Source: JBKHAJ01 sp964641125
GTDB taxonomy: Bacteria; Spirochaetota; Spirochaetia; SPDA01; CAZSGZ01
Length of the DNA: 28,632 bases
Direction: 5' to 3'
Assembly (NCBI GenBank): GCA_964641125.1
Contig: CAZXMO010000048.1
Location: 1 to 28,632, forward strand
This document shows positions 1 through 9,321 of this stretch, one piece after another. Position 1 is the stretch's first letter, and every line of letters starts with the position of its first letter. The notes under the pieces are model-generated. The model made no database searches. It worked only from the letters and a program-made list of their open reading frames with translations, and was not told the DNA's origin. The position numbers were made by a program, and so were the translations under genes.

Positions 1-794
1 GGTAAGTCTATCTGGGTTACGTCCCCGGTGACGATGGTCTGGGAATTATTGCCGATCCTGGTCAGGAACATCTTCATCTGTTCACGGGTTGTATTTTGAG
101 CCTCGTCGAGGATGATGATGCTGTTGTTGATGCTCCTTCCTCTCATGTACGCAAGGGGTGCTATTTCGATAATGCGGTTCTCCTCGAGCCGGGAAATCAT
201 ATCCACCGGTATGCAGGCGTCCATTGCATCGTAGAGGGGACGGAGATAGGGGCTGATTTTTTGGGTCAGATCACCGGGCAGAAAACCCAGATTCTCCCCC
301 GCCTCTACGACCGGACGGGTCAGGATGAGCCGGTTCTTTCGCTTGGAGAGGACGTACTCCAAGGCGTAGGCAATGGCCAAATAGGTTTTTCCGGTTCCCG
401 CCGGTCCAATGGAAAAAACGATATCGTTTTCCCTCATGGCCCGGATGTAATCGGCCTGGTGGTACGATTTCGGGAATATCTTGATCGACCCGGGAATGGA
501 TATATTGTTCTCCCGGATACTGTCGGTCTTTTCCTTTTCACCGGCGGCACTGGACCTGTAAATCGATTCGATCAGATCGGGCCCCGGGACGTGGCCCATG
601 CGGGTGTGCTCCTTGAGCTGAGTTACCAATTCTCTGAATATTTCCTGCTTTTCCTCATCTTCGGAGAGTATGTAGAGCTCGTTGCCTCGCGAAAAGACCT
701 GCTCGTCGATGAGTTTTTCGATGGTTCTGAGATTCCTATCATTTGCCCCGCATAGATCACCCAGAAGCTTTTGATTTTCAAGAACAATTGTCAT
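1..794 (-). CDS. phoH: PhoH-family ATPase (3' end cut by window)
   Basis: PhoH-like P-loop ATPase of the cytoplasm, a family linked to RNA metabolism and often found next to ybeY. I translated the minus strand from ATG at 794; 264 residues are visible and the C-terminus lies beyond position 1. The Walker A motif GPAGTGKT is at about residues 130-137, the RPVVEAGE motif at about 160-167, and the Walker B/DEAQ motif (IIILDEAQNTTREQMKMFLT) at about 226-245, all in family order. An in-frame TAG lies just upstream, so 794 is the most upstream ATG possible; the nearest Shine-Dalgarno (SD)-like GGAGAGG is about 18 bases away, which is long. The gene follows the LptD-like gene after 78 bases that contain a plausible promoter of their own. 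The plus-strand reading frame over this stretch is only a shadow. Confidence 0.93.
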   Translation of the reverse strand, partial: MTIVLENQKLLGDLCGANDRNLRTIEKLIDEQVFSRGNELYILSEDEEKQEIFRELVTQLKEHTRMGHVPGPDLIESIYRSSAAGEKEKTDSIRENNISIPGSIKIFPKSYHQADYIRAMRENDIVFSIGPAGTGKTYLAIAYALEYVLSKRKNRLILTRPVVEAGENLGFLPGDLTQKISPYLRPLYDAMDACIPVDMISRLEENRIIEIAPLAYMRGRSINNSIIILDEAQNTTREQMKMFLTRIGNNSQTIVTGDVTQIDL

Positions 795-824
795 GTTTTT
801 TGTCTGCGACTACCTCTCCGGTCA

Positions 825-854
825 AGTGTATCCCCGAGCATCAAGATAAGTCAA
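825..854 (-). promoter_or_regulatory. candidate sigma70 promoter for phoH
   Basis: On the minus strand TTGACT (849-854, 5/6 to consensus) is followed by an 18-base spacer and TACACT (825-830, 4/6). Transcription would start near 818, about 24 bases before the phoH ATG. This suggests phoH can be expressed apart from the uvrA/LptD-like genes upstream. Confidence 0.4.
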
Positions 855-872
855 GAAGATGGATCAACGGCT

Positions 873-3800
873 CTAGTAACTCCATTCCTTGCTTTCGTAT
901 ACGACCTCCCGCTTGATTTCCGGTATCGGACTCCATTTGAGAAAAATGGAAATGCTCGAAGTCCACTCATAGAACTTAAAGCCTGTCGGATCAGTGGTCA
1001 AGATGGGTTCTCCCACGTATTCGAAGGTGAGGTCCCAGTCCCTCATGTCGTGGACCGCTTTTATAGTGGCCCGCTTGGCGTTGAAGAAGCTTTCACGCCG
1101 ATGCCGCGTATTGAAAACATTCACCGATTTGAGGAGATCGGTTATAATATTTACATGGTCGACTCCGACAGTATCGGCGTATAAGGGAAAATAGCGAAAG
1201 ACGTCTCTATTCTCGCTGGACAGGCTTATCGAAAGATCGAGGAATTTGTGGATTTCAAAGGTAAATCCAAGATTAAATGTCCACGTGGATTCGGTAAATC
1301 GAATCAAGTCCATATTCCAGACAGTGGAAAAATCGAGGCTCATCCGGATGCGGTTCTTCCACATCGGCTCGAAATCTCTGGAGTAGTCGATCCACGCTTT
1401 GAACCTCTCGGGCTGAAAGATCTCCCCGGCTCCCTGGATCCACCCTTGACTGGTGTCGAAGGTATAAGGAAAGGCCCGTCTCATGGTGTATTGGACATGG
1501 AACCACCAGACATCGAGGATGCTCGTCCATTCGTAGGGATTTCCGTAGAAGAAGGGAGTGCCCGGGAGCTCGTCCTCGTCGGGTACTCCGAAGATGAGCT
1601 TCTGAGTTCCGCCGAGATTACCCTCGAGAAACGAAGCTTCGACTACAGTTTCACTCGACTTGAACCGTACGTATTTGAGGCTGAAGGAAAAGAGCTGCTT
1701 CAGAGTCAAGAAATTCCCTAGTGTCAAGGTCTCGAGAAGCCGAACCGGCCTTGGCTCCCATATCCTCGGCGAGGTAGCGGGGCTGCTCGGATCCGAAGGG
1801 TACTCGCCGAACTCCCAGTTGAGCTTTGATACAAGAGGCCCCGTGGTAAGCACCGTTTCCCATGCGAATTCCTGATCCAGCGGAGGAAGGGTGTATCTCA
1901 AGGAGAAGCGCTGCTCATTGCCGAAAAATTCCGGAAGAAGAACGAACTCCGTTTGATGCTCCGAGATAAACTCCTTCGTCCACCGGGTAAAGAGGTTGTG
2001 ATAGACCGGTACATTTTCCGGGTCGACATAGATAAAATCCCGCTTGAGCAACACCGTGCCCAAGGTATAGGAGATATACGATTTTTCCAGATACCACCCC
2101 GCCGAAAAGGGCATGGTTTTGAGATCGAAGGTGTTCGTGACCTCGAGCTCGGTGTTCTCGTAATCGGAAGTGAGAAAAGACTCCCAGGTTTCGTCACCGA
2201 CTCCTGTTCCCCGATTGAAGTGGCTGCGGAATTGCCCCGAGAGGGAAATCGTATCGCTGTAGGTAAAGAAATTCTCGTAGATCTTTCCGGAATAGGTGAA
2301 GCTCAAATCTCCCCGAGTATTGAGGAGAGAATACTCTATACCGTAATCGACTTCGTTCGGTTTGCTCCAGTCTTCCGACGAGAACCTGCTGTCCAGATCG
2401 ATGCCGGGGAGGATGCGGTATCCGAGGGAGTGGGTGTAGGGCCGTCCCGTCGGTTTCCGGGGAAGCTCGGCATCCGGTCTTCTTCTCGGAGGGGCATAGA
2501 CTTCTTCAGTCTCCACGGCTTTCTCCGGAACGGCCGCCTGCGGGGGTATGAACCCCTTCCCCGGCGGTTTTTCAGGAAATTCGTCGGATAATCCGGCCTT
2601 TTCCTGCCGCCTATCCCGACTTCGTGCCGTATCGAAGAGGTTACCGGATATCTCTGCCGAGGCCGCGGGAAGCAGAAAGCTGTCGGGGTAAAAGAACCGC
2701 TTCAAAGGAAAAGAATAGGCGGTCCGATTCGATTCGGGAACGTACCCGGGGAGAGCGGGATCGAGACCCGCTGTACCGGTGGTATCGGTTTCCTTCGTCT
2801 TCCAGGTAAGATTCGTTTTCAGATTCGTGATTGCGGCGGTGGACAGGTAGGGCTTACTCTTTTGTGTAGGAATCCGGACCCGTGATGTGAGTCCCCAGGA
2901 GAGGCGGGAGACATCCTCGCTCTCCCCGCCGATGGAAACACCTCCCTCGGTAAAACCCAGGAACTCTCCCCAGGGTATTTCTTCGTCCCTGTCGAGAAAA
3001 TCCCTTCGGAAATAGGGATCCGAATAGTAGGCGAAATCCGCCTCGAGATCGAAAACATCATGTTGGAGCTCGAGAGTGAGAACGAAGCCGTACCGAAAGG
3101 GAACAAGGGTCGAGAAGAGGAAGCCGTCATTCCATCTGCCGGTTACGGACCCCGAAGCGAGCTCCCAAAACGGGGTGTACCATCCGGTTTCAGGTGAAAT
3201 GTAGACGTCTCTACTCCTAGCGACGCCCGCGAAGATAGCGGCCTCCCGCAGAACGGAAAGCTCTTTGAGGTTTATATCCACGCCCCCGAACAGTCCCAGA
3301 CGGGAATACAGGTCGAGGAGGATCTTTCCGTATGCACCGGAGCTCAGTGCGTACTCGTACCTGCGCCTTTCGGCGGGGGTAATATTTTTATCCTCGCGAA
3401 GATATAAACCGCGTATCTCGGTTATCTGCTCGTCCTCTTCCTCCCCGAGCTGCAGAAAGGACATGGGTTCTTCGGTTTCCTCTTTTCTTCCCAGAAAGTA
3501 GGTCGTGGTCTGCATGAAGAATCCCTTTTCGGAGGAAAAACCCATCGCCGGATTGAAGAATATCTTATCACCGTTCTTGAAAAAGAAGGGGATGTAGAAA
3601 ACCGGGATATGACCGACGTAGAGAGACGCGTTGACTATGGCCCATTCCCCCGGTGCGAGGATCCAAATCTTTTTCGCTTTGACCTGGTAGTAGGGATCCT
3701 CCGGCTTACTCGAGGTGATATACCCTTTTTCGAGGGTTATGATGTTCTCCTTGCTGCGTCGAATGTCCTCTCCGAAAAAACGAAAGGTAATTCTCTCACC

Positions 3801-4403
3801 TTCGATATTCCGTTCAGCCTCGGAATATCCCTGGAAAAAGATCCCTTCCCAGGTATCGATGTCGAAGGTAAGCTTATCTCCCCGGAAGACATCGGTGCGG
3901 TCCTGTTCTTCCAGGGTGTACTCCACCCCTCCTTCGGCGCTCATTTGATTGGTATCCTGATTAAAGACGACCCGGTCGGCTCTGATCATATGAGTACTCC
4001 GGCGGTCCGGGTCCTCGAGGACAATATAGACATCCCCCTCGATAACAACGTATCGCTCGTCGATTTCCGTCAAGGTAAAGTATTCGGTGCTCCGGGCCGA
4101 CTCGATACTGATGCTCCGACGGGTCTCTTTCTCCCGTACGGAGGGCTCGGTATCGAAATATGTAAACAACCGCCCTCTCAGATCCTCGACGCTCCCCCGT
4201 TCCGAGAGTTCGAGTCTTCGGCACCACGCGACAAGCTCGTAATAATCGGCGGTTTCCACCGCCAGAGCCACCGCTTCTGATATAAAGCTCTCGTCCTCCG
4301 TTTCGACCTCGTCGACGGCCGCCTCCTGCGCCGGCAGCACCGCCGTGAACAGCAGCAGGAAGGCGGCGTAGATAAGGGCGTTTGACGGCCGGACGAGTTT
4401 CAA
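873..4403 (-). CDS. LptD/OstA-like outer-membrane protein
   Basis: Exported outer-membrane beta-barrel protein of the LptD (LPS-assembly, OstA) type, 1176 aa, longer than E. coli LptD (about 780). Residues 1-26 form a signal peptide ending in PAQ. Residues about 53-84 read like a SAP/helix-extension-helix segment. An OstA/LptA-like beta-jellyroll follows (about 110-250: EGDVYIVLE, ADRVVFNQDTNQMSAEGGV), then the LptD hallmark NASLYVGHIPVFYIPFFF (about 258-275). The remainder alternates aromatic strands typical of a barrel, with a proline-rich linker around residues 610-665, and ends in Tyr. Only one cysteine is visible (residue 61), so the disulfide pairs of proteobacterial LptD are absent. 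The start is TTG at 4403, overlapping the uvrA TGA, with SD AAGGA upstream. Spirochaetes without classical LPS keep similar proteins, so the cargo is uncertain. Confidence 0.8.
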   Translation of the reverse strand: MKLVRPSNALIYAAFLLLFTAVLPAQEAAVDEVETEDESFISEAVALAVETADYYELVAWCRRLELSERGSVEDLRGRLFTYFDTEPSVREKETRRSISIESARSTEYFTLTEIDERYVVIEGDVYIVLEDPDRRSTHMIRADRVVFNQDTNQMSAEGGVEYTLEEQDRTDVFRGDKLTFDIDTWEGIFFQGYSEAERNIEGERITFRFFGEDIRRSKENIITLEKGYITSSKPEDPYYQVKAKKIWILAPGEWAIVNASLYVGHIPVFYIPFFFKNGDKIFFNPAMGFSSEKGFFMQTTTYFLGRKEETEEPMSFLQLGEEEDEQITEIRGLYLREDKNITPAERRRYEYALSSGAYGKILLDLYSRLGLFGGVDINLKELSVLREAAIFAGVARSRDVYISPETGWYTPFWELASGSVTGRWNDGFLFSTLVPFRYGFVLTLELQHDVFDLEADFAYYSDPYFRRDFLDRDEEIPWGEFLGFTEGGVSIGGESEDVSRLSWGLTSRVRIPTQKSKPYLSTAAITNLKTNLTWKTKETDTTGTAGLDPALPGYVPESNRTAYSFPLKRFFYPDSFLLPAASAEISGNLFDTARSRDRRQEKAGLSDEFPEKPPGKGFIPPQAAVPEKAVETEEVYAPPRRRPDAELPRKPTGRPYTHSLGYRILPGIDLDSRFSSEDWSKPNEVDYGIEYSLLNTRGDLSFTYSGKIYENFFTYSDTISLSGQFRSHFNRGTGVGDETWESFLTSDYENTELEVTNTFDLKTMPFSAGWYLEKSYISYTLGTVLLKRDFIYVDPENVPVYHNLFTRWTKEFISEHQTEFVLLPEFFGNEQRFSLRYTLPPLDQEFAWETVLTTGPLVSKLNWEFGEYPSDPSSPATSPRIWEPRPVRLLETLTLGNFLTLKQLFSFSLKYVRFKSSETVVEASFLEGNLGGTQKLIFGVPDEDELPGTPFFYGNPYEWTSILDVWWFHVQYTMRRAFPYTFDTSQGWIQGAGEIFQPERFKAWIDYSRDFEPMWKNRIRMSLDFSTVWNMDLIRFTESTWTFNLGFTFEIHKFLDLSISLSSENRDVFRYFPLYADTVGVDHVNIITDLLKSVNVFNTRHRRESFFNAKRATIKAVHDMRDWDLTFEYVGEPILTTDPTGFKFYEWTSSISIFLKWSPIPEIKREVVYESKEWSY

Positions 4404-7219
4404 CCGAGCATTTCCTTCAAGTATCTTCCGGTATGGGACTCGGGGGTAAGGACAACGTCCTCCGGAGTGCCGGCCGCTACGACCCGCCCTCCCCCGTCGC
4501 CCCCCTCGGGTCCGAGATCTATAAGATAATCGGCCTGTTTGATCACGTCGAGGTTGTGCTCGATGAGGACGATGGTGTTCCCCTTGTCGACGAGCTGCTG
4601 CAGGACGCTCAAAAGCTTTCGCACGTCCTCGAAATGGAGACCCGTGGTCGGCTCGTCTAAGATGTAGAAGGTGCTTCCGGTATTCCGCTTGCTGAGCTCT
4701 AAAGCCAGCTTGACCCGCTGAGCCTCCCCACCCGACAGGGTCAGGGCAGATTGTCCGAGCTTGATATAACCGAGACCCACCGACTGGAGTGTTTGGAGCC
4801 TCGTGAGGATCGGGGGAATTTTTACGAAGAAATCGAGGGCGTCGTCAACGGTCATTTCCAGGACTTCGTAGATGTTCTTACCCTTGTACCGTACATTTAG
4901 GGTTTCTTTGTTGAACCTCTTCCCCTTGCACACGTCGCAGGTTACGTAGACATCCGGGAGAAAGTGCATCTCGATCTTGATGGTTCCCGCGCCTTGGCAA
5001 TTGTTGCACCGTCCCCCCTTCACGTTAAAGGAGAATCTTCCCGGCTTATACCCCCGTGCCTTCGATTCGGGGAGGGATGCAAAGAGATCCCGGATAGGGG
5101 TAAACAGCCCCACGTAGGTTGCCGGGTTCGATCTGGGGGTCCGCCCGATAGGGGCCTGATCGATGTTGATTATCTTATCAATATGCTCATACCCCGTGAT
5201 TTCCCGGTATTTCCCCTCGGTACGTTTCGATTTACCGATTCTATTCATGAGTGCCGGATAGAGGACCTCCTCGAGGAGGGTGGACTTTCCCGATCCGGAA
5301 ACACCGGTTATGACCGCGAAGACGCCTAAGGGGATACGCACGTCGATCTCCTTCAGGTTGTGCTCGGCGGCCCCGAAGAGCTCGACGGCTCGGCCGTTTC
5401 CCTTTCTCCGTTCGTCCCGGTTCTCGATGACCCTCTCACCGCGGAGATAGCTCCCGGTCAGGCTATCCGGATTGTCGATAATCTCGGTCAAAGTCCCCGC
5501 CGCGGTAACGAAGCCCCCGTTGACCCCGGCTCCGGGACCTAGATCCACGATGTAGTCGGCGGTACGCAGGGTCTGCTCGTCGTGCTCCACCACCACGAGG
5601 GTATTGCCGAGGTCCCTTAGATGCTTGAGAGTATCGATGAGGCGCTGATTGTCCCGCTGATGGAGCCCGATGGTCGGCTCGTCCAGGATGTAGAGGACCC
5701 CGACTAAGGAGCTGCCTATCTGAGTGGCCAGCCGGATCCGCTGGGCCTCGCCGCCGGAGAGGGTCGAGGCCTTCCTTTCGAGGGTCAGATACTCGAGGCC
5801 CACCTGCATCAGGAAATTGAGCCTGGAGACGATCTCCTTGAGGATCTGGCCCGCGATATGCCCCTCGGTTTCGGTAAGCTCGAGATTTTCAAAGAACTCG
5901 AGACACCTCCCCACCGGTAAGGCGGTCAGCTCATAAATATTCTTGTCCGCAACGGTCACGGCCAATGCCGCGGGGTTGAGGCGCCGACCCATACAGGCAT
6001 GGCAGGGCTTTTGGCTCATAAACTGTTCGAGCCACTCCTTGATTCCCTCGGAGGTCGTTTCCAGATAGCGGCGCTTGAGCTCGCCCAGGATGCCCGGGAA
6101 ATGGGTCGTATATTCGAATTTCCCCGTCTTTTCCCGGTTCACGTACTTCATCTCGATCCGGTCTTTGCTTCCGTGGAGGATGATATCGATGATCTTCCCC
6201 GGAAGCTTCTCCAGGGGCTTGTCCAGAGAAAAGCGGTAATGTTTTGAGAGAGCCTCGAACCAGCTCCGCTGCCACGCAGCCTCCGGGTTGTAGGGAACTA
6301 TTCCCCGCTCGTTGAAGCTCAGGCTCCTATCGGGCATAACGAGTTCGGGATCGAATTCCAGGGTCATACCGAGGCCGGAGCATTCGGTACACGCCCCGTA
6401 GGGATTGTTGAAACTAAACAGCCGCGGCTGGAGCTCGGGAATACTGATATTGCACTCCTGGCAGGAGTTTTTCTGAGAAAAAAATTCTTCATGCTCGCCG
6501 GAGCCGTTCTTGATCAAGGCGATGAGGCTTCCTCCGCCTATCTCTAGGGAGGTTTCCACCGAATCGGCTACCCGCTTTCGAATCCCCTCTTTTATTTTGA
6601 TCCGGTCGACTACGATTTCGATAGAATGTTTCCGCTTCTTGTCGAGGCTGATCAGCTCGTCGAGCTCGGTTACCGTCCCGTTTACCCGGGCCCGGACGAA
6701 ACCTGCTTTCCTTGCATCCTCTAAAACTTTCTGGTGCTCTCCCTTCTTTCCCCGCACCACCGGGGAGAGAATGGTAATCCTGGTTCCCTCCGGATAATCG
6801 AGAATGGTATCGATGATCTGGTCCACCGACTGCTCTTGAATAGGGCGGCCGCACCGGGGGCAGTGGGGTTTCCCTATCCGGGCGAAGAGAAGCCGGAAGT
6901 AATCGTATATTTCGGTCACCGTTCCCACCGTCGAACGGGGATTCCGGTGGCTGGTCTTCTGCTCGATGGAAATGGCCGGACTCAATCCCTCGATGTAGTC
7001 GAGGTCGGGCTTGTCCATCCTCCCTAAGAACTGCCGGGCGTAGGCCGACAGCGATTCCACGTATCTGCGCTGTCCTTCGGCAAAGATTGTGTCGAAGGCT
7101 AGGGAGGATTTTCCCGATCCGCTCATTCCCGATATAACTATAAGCCTGTCCCGGGGGAGCTCGACATCGATGTTCTTGAGGTTGTGCTCCCGGGCGCCTT
7201 TGATGATGATTTTTTCCAT
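4400..7219 (-). CDS. uvrA: excinuclease ABC subunit A
   Basis: UvrA, the damage-recognition ATPase of nucleotide excision repair, which works with UvrB and UvrC. It is 939 aa, a normal family length. The first ABC domain has Walker A GMSGSGKSS (about 31-39), the first zinc module (CPRCG), the second-type Cys motifs CQEC/CTEC, signature LSGGEAQRIRLA and Walker B LDEPTIGLH. The second ABC domain has GVSGSGKST, a C-terminal zinc finger CNNC...CDVC, LSGGEAQRVKLA and LDEPTTGLH. I chose ATG 7219 because the protein then begins MEKIIIKGAREHNLKNI, like known UvrA; a TTG at 7261 would add 14 residues, and neither start has a clear SD. It overlaps the LptD-like gene by four bases (TTGA), so translation of the two is probably coupled. 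Confidence 0.98.
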   Translation of the reverse strand: MEKIIIKGAREHNLKNIDVELPRDRLIVISGMSGSGKSSLAFDTIFAEGQRRYVESLSAYARQFLGRMDKPDLDYIEGLSPAISIEQKTSHRNPRSTVGTVTEIYDYFRLLFARIGKPHCPRCGRPIQEQSVDQIIDTILDYPEGTRITILSPVVRGKKGEHQKVLEDARKAGFVRARVNGTVTELDELISLDKKRKHSIEIVVDRIKIKEGIRKRVADSVETSLEIGGGSLIALIKNGSGEHEEFFSQKNSCQECNISIPELQPRLFSFNNPYGACTECSGLGMTLEFDPELVMPDRSLSFNERGIVPYNPEAAWQRSWFEALSKHYRFSLDKPLEKLPGKIIDIILHGSKDRIEMKYVNREKTGKFEYTTHFPGILGELKRRYLETTSEGIKEWLEQFMSQKPCHACMGRRLNPAALAVTVADKNIYELTALPVGRCLEFFENLELTETEGHIAGQILKEIVSRLNFLMQVGLEYLTLERKASTLSGGEAQRIRLATQIGSSLVGVLYILDEPTIGLHQRDNQRLIDTLKHLRDLGNTLVVVEHDEQTLRTADYIVDLGPGAGVNGGFVTAAGTLTEIIDNPDSLTGSYLRGERVIENRDERRKGNGRAVELFGAAEHNLKEIDVRIPLGVFAVITGVSGSGKSTLLEEVLYPALMNRIGKSKRTEGKYREITGYEHIDKIINIDQAPIGRTPRSNPATYVGLFTPIRDLFASLPESKARGYKPGRFSFNVKGGRCNNCQGAGTIKIEMHFLPDVYVTCDVCKGKRFNKETLNVRYKGKNIYEVLEMTVDDALDFFVKIPPILTRLQTLQSVGLGYIKLGQSALTLSGGEAQRVKLALELSKRNTGSTFYILDEPTTGLHFEDVRKLLSVLQQLVDKGNTIVLIEHNLDVIKQADYLIDLGPEGGDGGGRVVAAGTPEDVVLTPESHTGRYLKEMLG

Positions 7220-7267
7220 AATATTCAGGAGTAGACTACGAAATTTCCGACCCAGATTCAAGCCGGA

Positions 7268-8191
7268 TTACATGACCCCGAGCTCGGCCAAGCGTCCGGC
7301 GGCAAGTCGGCGTACCTGGTCGGTGTCCGCAGCTTCCTCGACGAGACGGAATAGGGCGACGGAGCTCTCTCTTCCTCGTTCGGGCATGAGACGTACGAGG
7401 GAGTCCGCTAAGTAGTAGAGATTGAGATAGAGCATGGTATCGGAGAAGTACTCGGTGATGAGCTCGAACCGCGCACTCCGCCTGAAGAATTCCCGGGCGT
7501 TCTCGTAGATATAGTCCGGATCGTGAAACTTGAGCTCTTCGATACTCTTCGAGAATACCGTCACCACCACGAAGAGGAAGTGGAGGGTGCTCATCCGGTA
7601 ATCTCCTTCGGCATGATTAAGAATCCCCAAACGGGTATGGGCGACCAGCTCAGCGTGGCTGTCGAGGCGGTACAGGGTAACCAGATAGTCGAAGCCGTCC
7701 TCGGTAAGTATTTCCAGGTATCTGTCACCCAAGGGCGATTCCAAGGCGGCGTTGAAATCGGCGTCCTCCAAGACTATCCGCTCGAGAGCCTCCCGGTAGT
7801 CGTCGTCGCCGGTTACTTGGTAGAGCCCGGCGAGTTTTTCCAGGATGGTGTACCGCTCTTCGAGTATGTAGAGCTGGTGCGCTTGATCGAGGGCCTTTTG
7901 ATACTGCTTTTCAGCGAGGATGAAATTGCCCTCTTCGAAAAAAACATCTCCGATGAGCATCTCCGCTTCGGGAAAGACCGGTTCCTTGGCCAAGGCCTCC
8001 CGGAAGTACCTAAGGGCCACCCCGTACTCTCCTTCGCCCATGGCCCGTTTCCCATATTCCAGGATGAGCCATGCGGGGTGTTCGAGGATTTCCGGATCCA
8101 CCTCGTTCATCTCCTGGGCCGCAGCGGGGGTTATATCCGCCGAAGCCGTGCTCACGGCGAGAATAAGGGTTATAAGGATTAGGGACCGCAT
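7268..8191 (-). CDS. exported TPR-repeat protein
   Basis: A 307-aa protein with an N-terminal hydrophobic segment (residues about 3-18) that looks like a signal peptide ending near ASA, so it is probably periplasmic. Residues about 40-125 hold two to three tetratricopeptide repeats (for example EYGVALRYFREALAKEP and GNFILAEKQYQKAL). The C-terminal half is helical without a family I recognise. TPR proteins usually serve as scaffolds, and no enzymatic motif is visible. The ATG directly follows the ispG stop codon with no gap and has SD GAGGAG six bases away inside ispG, so it is co-translated with ispG. Its uvrA-side neighbour starts about 50 bases downstream. The role is unknown. Confidence 0.82.
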   Translation of the reverse strand: MRSLILITLILAVSTASADITPAAAQEMNEVDPEILEHPAWLILEYGKRAMGEGEYGVALRYFREALAKEPVFPEAEMLIGDVFFEEGNFILAEKQYQKALDQAHQLYILEERYTILEKLAGLYQVTGDDDYREALERIVLEDADFNAALESPLGDRYLEILTEDGFDYLVTLYRLDSHAELVAHTRLGILNHAEGDYRMSTLHFLFVVVTVFSKSIEELKFHDPDYIYENAREFFRRSARFELITEYFSDTMLYLNLYYLADSLVRLMPERGRESSVALFRLVEEAADTDQVRRLAAGRLAELGVM

Positions 8192-9247
8192 CTACAGCTC
8201 CTCGATCAGCCTTTTGAGTATCTCCGGTGCTTCCCGGGCACTCCCCTTCTCGACGATACGCCCGTTTCGAAAGAAAAGGACCGAGTTTCCCGCCCCGGTG
8301 ATTCCGATATCCGCGTGCCGGGCCTCCTCGGGGCCGTTGACGGCGCATCCCATCACGGCGAGAGTAAAGGGCTTATCCGCCGTTTGGACCTTACAGAGGT
8401 GTTCCCGCAGGAATCCTTGCACATCGAAAGTCGACCGGCCGCACTGGGGACAGGAGATGATCTCCGGTCCCCTCTCTAATAGATTTTCGGCAGATAAGAT
8501 GGAACGTGCAGCTATTATTTCGGTCTCCGGATCATCGGAGAGACTGACCCGAAGGGTGTTTCCCACCCCCGCTTCGAGAAGCCGGGAGACGCCGAGGGTA
8601 TTCTTGACGATTCCGGGAATCAAAGGGCCCGCCTCGGTAATTCCAATGTGGAGGGGATAGGGATAACGCCCGGCGAAGAGGAGGTTCGCCCGGAGGGTGT
8701 GCTCGATGTTCGAGGATTTGAGGCTGAACACCGCCTGGTCGAATCCCATTTTCTCGAGAATCTCAAGCTCCCTTTCGGCGGCCCGGACCATGGCTACGGG
8801 AATATTCGGTGCATCCCGGAGATCGGCGGGCAGGGAGCCCGCGTTGATTCCGATCCTCAGAGCCTTGCCGGCCTCCGCGGCTCCGCGCACCACCTCCTCC
8901 GCCCTCTCCGGACCTCCGATGTTTCCGGGATTGATCCTGATCTTGGCGATCTTCGTATCCATGCAGGCGATGGCTAAGGTATAGTCGAAGTGGATGTCCG
9001 CAACCACCGGAAGAACCGAACGTTCGGCGATTTTGCCGAGAACTCCGAGGCTGTCCCGGTCGGGAACCGCGAACCGTACGAGGTGGCAGCCTAAGGCCCG
9101 GTATTCCTCGATCGCCGCGAGCACAAGGGAAACCTCCTCGGACCGGAGGGGACGCTTCCACATCGTCTGGATGGAGACGGGAGCATCTCCACCAATTGTT
9201 ACCGAGCCGGCATGTACGGCAACGGTTTCGTTTCGGGGTATCGCCAT
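8192..9247 (-). CDS. ispG: 4-hydroxy-3-methylbut-2-enyl diphosphate synthase
   Basis: IspG (GcpE) is the [4Fe-4S] enzyme that converts methylerythritol cyclodiphosphate to HMBPP, the penultimate step of the MEP isoprenoid pathway. It is a cytoplasmic protein of 351 aa, the short bacterial form. The N-terminal TIM barrel carries VADIHFDYTLA and KIRINPGNIG. The C-terminal domain supplies the cluster ligands: Cys266 and Cys269 (CPQCGR), Cys301 (MGCAVNGPEEA) and Glu308, matching the E. coli Cys270/Cys273/Cys305/Glu312 pattern. The start is ATG 9247, giving MAIPRNET; no strong SD is visible. It lies 74 bases downstream of atpK on the same strand, so it may be read through from the V-ATPase operon, and is fused head to tail with the TPR gene. 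Confidence 0.97.
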   Translation of the reverse strand: MAIPRNETVAVHAGSVTIGGDAPVSIQTMWKRPLRSEEVSLVLAAIEEYRALGCHLVRFAVPDRDSLGVLGKIAERSVLPVVADIHFDYTLAIACMDTKIAKIRINPGNIGGPERAEEVVRGAAEAGKALRIGINAGSLPADLRDAPNIPVAMVRAAERELEILEKMGFDQAVFSLKSSNIEHTLRANLLFAGRYPYPLHIGITEAGPLIPGIVKNTLGVSRLLEAGVGNTLRVSLSDDPETEIIAARSILSAENLLERGPEIISCPQCGRSTFDVQGFLREHLCKVQTADKPFTLAVMGCAVNGPEEARHADIGITGAGNSVLFFRNGRIVEKGSAREAPEILKRLIEEL

Positions 9248-9321
9248 GTATCAGGACCGTGTGCGCGCCGTGACGGACGATTTAATAAAAAGGTCCGCGG
9301 AATAGGTATCGATCCTATCGA

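Noticed and set aside
96..755. Long plus-strand reading frame
   Set aside because: It is antisense to phoH, whose minus-strand translation has full Walker and DEAQ motifs; the plus frame shows no family motif.
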